Below, one piece after another: positions 6,585 through 9,765 of a DNA stretch of 9,765 nt. This stretch comes from Clostridiales bacterium UBA7573. Lineage in GTDB: Bacteria; Bacillota; Clostridia; Oscillospirales; CAG-272. Position 1 is the first letter of the stretch. Every line of letters starts with the position of its first letter. The notes under the pieces were generated by a model. It had not been told where the DNA came from and made no database searches. It was given only the letters and a program-made list of their open reading frames with translations. The stretch lies in contig DLLB01000032.1 in NCBI GenBank assembly GCA_002477905.1, positions 9,292-19,056 of the forward strand. The letters run 5' to 3'. The position numbers and the translations under genes are program-made.

Positions 6585-7409
6585 TTAAGCGCCCGCAATC
6601 TCTCCCACATCCCGCAGAATATAGGTGGGGCGATACGGGAACATCCCGACCGTTTCGGGACTGCTGACGCCGGTCAGCACCAGCACCGTGTCCAATTCGC
6701 TCTCAATGCCCGCAACAATATCCGTGTCCATGCGGTCACCGATAATCGCCGCTTCCTCTCTGCGGCAATCAAACCGCTTCAGCGCGTGGCGCATCATCAG
6801 AGGATTCGGCTTGCCGATGTAATAGGCTTTCTTGCCGGTGGTCATTTCAATCGGAGAAACCAAGGCACGGCAGGCAGGAATGATCCCCTGCTCGGAGGGA
6901 CCGGTCAAGTCGGAATTGGTTCCGATGAGCTTCGCCCCATTCTGAATCAGTCGCACCGCCCGTTCGATCTTTTCATAGTTTAAGGACCGCGTTTCTCCGA
7001 ACACCACATAGTCCGGATTGCAGTCGTTCATACTGATCCCCGCCTCATACAACGCATTGACCAAGCCCGGTTCTCCGATGACATAGGCAGAGCCGCCCGG
7101 ACACTGCTGTTTCAGAAAGGATGCGGTGGCAAGCGCACTGGTATAGAAATGATCTTCGCTGACGCTCAGCCCCATACGGGCAAGCTTCTGTGCAAGCTCC
7201 CGCGGGGAACGCTCGGAGCTGTTGGTTAAAAACAAAAACTGTTTCTGCTCGGCAAAAAGCCAATCCACAAATTCCTTGACGTGCGGAATGAGACGGTTGC
7301 CGTGATAGATCACGCCGTCCATATCGCAGATAAACGCCTTTTTCTTCCGAAGGACATCCAGATTCTGCTCCGTTGCCCGTTCAATCTTTTGTTCTGTATT
7401 CTGTTCCAT
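6585..7409 (-). CDS. HAD-superfamily subfamily IIA phosphatase (NagD/AraL-like)
   Basis: A 274-residue cytoplasmic HAD-IIA hydrolase, of the group that dephosphorylates small phosphometabolites (sugar phosphates, phosphoglycolate, nucleotides). The substrate cannot be assigned. Motifs are in order: motif I ICDMDGVIY with nucleophile Asp29 and acid/base Asp31, motif II LTNSS (61-65), the type IIA cap between about 75 and 190, motif III GKPNP with Lys200, and motif IV IGDRMDTD with Asp225 and Asp228/Asp230 for Mg2+. A polar N-terminal extension with a TEQK/TEQN repeat (residues 5-16) precedes the domain. The ATG follows AGGA at 5-nt spacing. The gene stands alone, with its own promoter and a terminator on each side, so it is probably monocistronic. 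Confidence 0.92.
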   Translation of the reverse strand: MEQNTEQKIERATEQNLDVLRKKKAFICDMDGVIYHGNRLIPHVKEFVDWLFAEQKQFLFLTNSSERSPRELAQKLARMGLSVSEDHFYTSALATASFLKQQCPGGSAYVIGEPGLVNALYEAGISMNDCNPDYVVFGETRSLNYEKIERAVRLIQNGAKLIGTNSDLTGPSEQGIIPACRALVSPIEMTTGKKAYYIGKPNPLMMRHALKRFDCRREEAAIIGDRMDTDIVAGIESELDTVLVLTGVSSPETVGMFPYRPTYILRDVGEIAGA

Positions 7410-7445
7410 TCCTGTCCTGCTTTCTATACTTTCTTTTCTGTCTCT

Positions 7446-7474
7446 ATCCTAACATATTCCGAACCGTTTGTAAA
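7446..7474 (-). promoter_or_regulatory. Probable promoter of the HAD phosphatase gene
   Basis: TTTACA (7474-7469), a 17-nt spacer, and TAGGAT (7451-7446) with an extended -10 TG one base before it. The predicted start near 7439 leaves a leader of about 30 nt. It lies directly downstream of the T-rich tail of the glyA terminator, which supports independent transcription. Confidence 0.65.
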
Positions 7475-7497
7475 CCCATCTTACAAGAATTTTACAT

Positions 7498-7562
7498 AAA
7501 AAAACAGAAAAAGAGAAGAAACGTCCGGAAAAATCTCCTTTTTCCGGAGTTTTCCGAACGTT
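7498..7562 (-). terminator. Rho-independent terminator of glyA
   Basis: On the minus strand AACGTTCGGAAAA (7562-7550) pairs with TTTTCCGGACGTT (7532-7520), 13 bp with one G-U. An inner CTCC/GGAG hairpin lies in the loop. A pyrimidine-rich tail follows and ends in seven Ts (7504-7498). It begins about 35 nt after the glyA stop. Confidence 0.85.
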
Positions 7563-7596
7563 CTCCATCCGCTTTGCCGATGGTACAGTTCTCCGT

Positions 7597-8838
7597 TTAA
7601 TCCTCGTAAATCGGGAACTGCTTGCACAGTGCGGTGACTTCCTCCGAAACACGGGCGCGGTTTCCCTCGAAATCCGTGGCAATATCGCGCATCCATCCCG
7701 CAATCTTATGCATTTCCGGTTCCTTGAATCCGCGGGAAGTGACTGCCGGCGTCCCGACACGAATGCCGCTTGTAACAAACGGCTTTTCCGGATCGTTCGG
7801 GATTGCATTTTTGTTGACGGTGATATGGACTTCATCCAGCCAGGTTTCAAAAGCTTTTCCTGTGATGTGGAACGGGCGCAGATCCAGCAGCATCAGGTGA
7901 TTGTCCGTTCCGCCGGATACCAGATCAAATCCAGCTTCCAAAAGCGCTTGCGCAAGCGTGGACGCGTTTTTCTCAATCTGAAGCTGGTAGGCTTTGAATT
8001 CGTCCGTCAGCGCTTCTCCGAGCGCAACCGCTTTCGCGGCGATAATATGCATGAGCGGTCCGCCCTGCGTACCGGGGAATACCGCCTTGTCGATCTGCTT
8101 CGCGAACTGCTCCTTGCACAGGATCATCCCGCCGCGCGGTCCGCGCAGGGTTTTATGCGTGGTCGTGGTAACCACATCCGCGTAAGAAACCGGATTCGGA
8201 TGCAGTCCTGCGGCAACCAGTCCCGCAATATGCGCCATATCCACCATAAAATATGCGCCGACTTCATCCGCAATCTCCCTTATCCGTGCAAAATCAATCT
8301 TCCGCGCATAAGCGCTTGCACCGGCAAGGATCATTTTCGGCTTACATTCCAGCGCAAGCGCGCGCATCTTATCATAATCCAACTGTTGCGTATCATCCTC
8401 AACGCCATAGGGCACGATATGAAAATAAGTTCCCGAAATATTCACAGGAGAGCCGTGGGAAAGATGACCGCCGTGCGCAAGGCTCATACTCATTACGGTA
8501 TCTCCGGGTTTAAGCAGAGCAAAAAATACCGCCAGATTGGCATTTGCGCCGCTGTGCGGCTGCACGTTGGCATGCTCGGCACCAAACAGCTTTTTCGCGC
8601 GTTCCCGCGCGATATTCTCCACAATGTCCACATACTGGCATCCGCCGTAATAGCGCTTGCCGGGATAACCCTCGGCATATTTGTTGGTCAGCACCGATCC
8701 CGCGGCAAGCAATACTGCGTGAGAAACGATATTCTCCGACGCAATCAGTTCGATGTTGCCCTGCTGACGGCAAAGCTCCAGTTTGCAGGCATCCGCCACT
8801 TCCTTGTCGTACGCCGCAAGCATTTCCAGTTCTTTCAT
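7597..8838 (-). CDS. glyA: Serine hydroxymethyltransferase
   Basis: A 413-residue PLP enzyme interconverting L-serine plus tetrahydrofolate with glycine plus 5,10-methylene-THF, the main cytoplasmic source of one-carbon units. Visible motifs are IELIASENIVS (29-39), NKYAEGYPGKRYYGG (52-66), VQPHSGANAN (92-101), MVDMAHIAGLVAAG with Asp200 and His203, and TTTTHKTLRGPRGG with the Schiff-base Lys229. HITVNKNAIPND and SGIRVGTPAVTSRG near the C-terminus are also standard. Length is normal. The ATG follows AAGGAG at 7-nt spacing. It is monocistronic between a clear promoter and a strong terminator, and divergent from cysE, another serine-consuming enzyme. The leader is only about 40 nt, so there is no room for a riboswitch. 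Confidence 0.98.
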   Translation of the reverse strand: MKELEMLAAYDKEVADACKLELCRQQGNIELIASENIVSHAVLLAAGSVLTNKYAEGYPGKRYYGGCQYVDIVENIARERAKKLFGAEHANVQPHSGANANLAVFFALLKPGDTVMSMSLAHGGHLSHGSPVNISGTYFHIVPYGVEDDTQQLDYDKMRALALECKPKMILAGASAYARKIDFARIREIADEVGAYFMVDMAHIAGLVAAGLHPNPVSYADVVTTTTHKTLRGPRGGMILCKEQFAKQIDKAVFPGTQGGPLMHIIAAKAVALGEALTDEFKAYQLQIEKNASTLAQALLEAGFDLVSGGTDNHLMLLDLRPFHITGKAFETWLDEVHITVNKNAIPNDPEKPFVTSGIRVGTPAVTSRGFKEPEMHKIAGWMRDIATDFEGNRARVSEEVTALCKQFPIYED

Positions 8839-8885
8839 AGCAGTTCTCCTTTTCTTTTTTGTTGATTTTCCGATAAGATTGTTTC

Positions 8886-8914
8886 AGTATACCATACTTT
8901 TTCCGAAAATGCAA
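8886..8914 (-). promoter_or_regulatory. glyA promoter
   Basis: TTGCAT (8914-8909), a 17-nt spacer and TATACT (8891-8886), with an extended -10 TG one base before the hexamer. The start is predicted near 8879. The -10 sits in a dyad, AGTAT-ACC-ATACT (8886-8898 on the plus strand), a possible operator. The same hexamers and spacing recur at the cysE promoter. Confidence 0.72.
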
Positions 8915-8920
8915 TTCCTT

Positions 8921-8949
8921 TTTTCCGCTTTTACCGGAAAAGCGGAAAA
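8921..8949. repeat. Perfect 12-bp inverted repeat between the glyA and cysE promoters
   Basis: TTTTCCGCTTTT (8921-8932) is exactly complementary to AAAAGCGGAAAA (8938-8949), separated by ACCGG. It lies upstream of both -35 boxes and is not expected in either mRNA, so it more likely acts as DNA (a regulator site) than as an RNA hairpin. The binding factor is unknown. Confidence 0.6.
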
Positions 8950-8967
8950 CCCCTCCGAAAAAAAGGG

Positions 8968-8996
8968 TTGCATTTCAAGCGTCTTTGTGCTATACT
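8968..8996 (+). promoter_or_regulatory. cysE promoter
   Basis: TTGCAT (8968-8973), a 17-nt spacer and TATACT (8991-8996), with an extended -10 TG at 8988-8989. The start is predicted near 9003, giving a leader of about 77 nt. A perfect dyad, CTATAC-T-GTATAG (8990-9002), covers the -10 and could be an operator. Confidence 0.75.
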
Positions 8997-9008
8997 GTAT
9001 AGTAAAAA

Positions 9009-9054
9009 TGCGAAATGACGCGGCACTTTGTCCGCTGCGCTTTCCGCTTTCGCA
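9009..9054 (+). other. Stem-loop in the cysE mRNA leader
   Basis: TGCGAAA (9009-9015) can pair with TTTCGCA (9048-9054), with a smaller GC-rich helix possible inside (GCGG with CCGC). There is no T run after it, so it is not a terminator. It leaves the AGGAGG ribosome site (9067-9072) free. The leader is too short for a cysteine T-box and shows no T-box sequence. Function unknown. Confidence 0.4.
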
Positions 9055-9079
9055 CTGAAAGACAACAGGAGGTCTTGCC

Positions 9080-9765
9080 ATGGAAGTTTCCCATCAGCTG
9101 GATCAATGCATCCATTCTGTCACCGCACAGCTTGCGGAAATCAGCGCCGCGCACCTCTGCGACTCCATCAACCGTCCCGGATTGAAGAAACAGGTGGCGC
9201 AGTTGATCTCCCTTTTGCGCAGCGCCATGTATCCGCAGATCTTCGGCTGTGCCGTTCACGATCCCGCCATGTTGCCGACCGTAATCCGCAGTGATCTGCA
9301 ACGCGCGGCAATCTTACTGCACGAAATTCTGAGCGCCATTCTGCCCAAAGCGAACACCGCGGAAGTCAGCCGCATCACCTGTGATTTCATCGGAAGCGTG
9401 GCAGAAATCACCCGAACGCTGGAAACCGATGTGCGCGCCGCCTACGACGGCGATCCTGCCGCGCGTTCGGAGGAAGAAATCATGTTGGCATATCCGGCGT
9501 TTGAAGCCATCAGCATCTATCGGCTTGCACACCGGCTTTACGAACTGAACGTAACGCTCCTCGCGCGCATGATGACCGAATACGCGCATCAGATTACCGG
9601 CATCGACATTCATCCGGGCGCGACCATCGGCAACTATTTTTTCATTGATCACGGCACCGGAGTCGTCATCGGAGAAACCTGCACCATCGGCGACCATGTG
9701 AAGCTTTATCAGGGCGTCACGCTTGGCGCAAAAAGTTTTGAAGTGGATGAAAACGGCAACCCGGT
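9080..9765 (+). CDS. cysE: Serine O-acetyltransferase, N-terminal 228 residues (cut by window edge)
   Basis: This enzyme transfers acetyl from acetyl-CoA to L-serine to give O-acetylserine, the precursor of cysteine. About 228 codons are visible. An alpha-helical N-terminal domain (residues 1-170) includes SEEEIMLAYPAFEAISIYRL (130-149), typical of the long serine acetyltransferase type. The left-handed beta-helix then begins: TGIDIHPGATIG (173-184, His178 the likely catalytic base), IDHGTGVVIGET (189-200) and VKLYQGVTLGA (207-217), showing the hexapeptide repeat. The C-terminal acetyl-CoA region is outside the window. The ATG follows AGGAGG at 7-nt spacing. It is divergent from glyA. The next gene is not visible, so any link to cysteine synthase cannot be judged here. 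Confidence 0.94.
   Translation, partial: MEVSHQLDQCIHSVTAQLAEISAAHLCDSINRPGLKKQVAQLISLLRSAMYPQIFGCAVHDPAMLPTVIRSDLQRAAILLHEILSAILPKANTAEVSRITCDFIGSVAEITRTLETDVRAAYDGDPAARSEEEIMLAYPAFEAISIYRLAHRLYELNVTLLARMMTEYAHQITGIDIHPGATIGNYFFIDHGTGVVIGETCTIGDHVKLYQGVTLGAKSFEVDENGNP

Noticed and set aside
7708..8865. A 385-codon open frame on the plus strand, antisense to glyA
   Set aside because: It covers an unmistakable SHMT gene, has no recognisable motif, and runs across the glyA ribosome site. It is a shadow frame.
8839..9079. Riboswitch (glycine, THF, SAM or T-box) between glyA and cysE
   Set aside because: Predicted leaders are about 40 and 77 nt, too short, and none of the conserved core sequences is present.
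1..9765. CRISPR array, defence island, prophage or insertion sequence
   Set aside because: No regularly spaced direct repeats, transposase, integrase or atypical gene block is visible. All genes are housekeeping or metabolic with uniform composition.

Overview
The window looks like an ordinary chromosomal core region of an anaerobic Firmicute, probably class Clostridia (Oscillospirales or Christensenellales-like). This is an inference from four things: a class A RNase P RNA, a methionine gamma-lyase/'aluminium resistance' family protein, several tandem M42 aminopeptidases, and a MurD with the SSIDSTPTRT variant motif, all in GC-rich coding sequence with strong AGGAGG-type ribosome sites. No transposase, phage gene, tRNA or CRISPR array is visible. 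Everything is on the minus strand except the last gene.

Layout by coordinate. (1) 1-5987, minus: a tightly packed apparent operon, in transcription order murD, M42 peptidase A, M42 peptidase B, a degenerate M42 homologue C, a PLP-dependent methionine gamma-lyase family protein, and the start of dxs (cut by the window edge). From M42-A onward the genes overlap or are 1-4 nt apart. (2) 5992-6479: a near-perfect promoter, the complete RNase P RNA gene (rnpB), and a strong stem-loop terminator only about 20 nt upstream of the murD start. The 3' arm of that terminator can also pair with the murD ribosome site. (3) 6533-7474: a monocistronic HAD-IIA phosphatase with its own promoter and terminator. 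(4) 7498-8914: glyA (serine hydroxymethyltransferase) with promoter and a large terminator. (5) 8886-9002: a compact divergent control region. (6) 9080-end, plus: cysE (serine O-acetyltransferase), cut by the window edge.

How they fit: glyA and cysE are divergent and both consume L-serine, one for glycine and one-carbon units, the other for cysteine. They share twin promoters with the same hexamers and spacing, arranged around a perfect 12-bp inverted repeat. The murD-dxs operon joins peptidoglycan precursor synthesis, peptide turnover (M42), sulfur amino-acid-like PLP chemistry and isoprenoid synthesis. It has no evident promoter of its own downstream of rnpB.

I see no wholly new system. 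The best leads are the catalytically dead M42 paralogue beside two intact ones, the rnpB terminator/murD leader with mutually exclusive hairpins, and the symmetric glyA/cysE control region.
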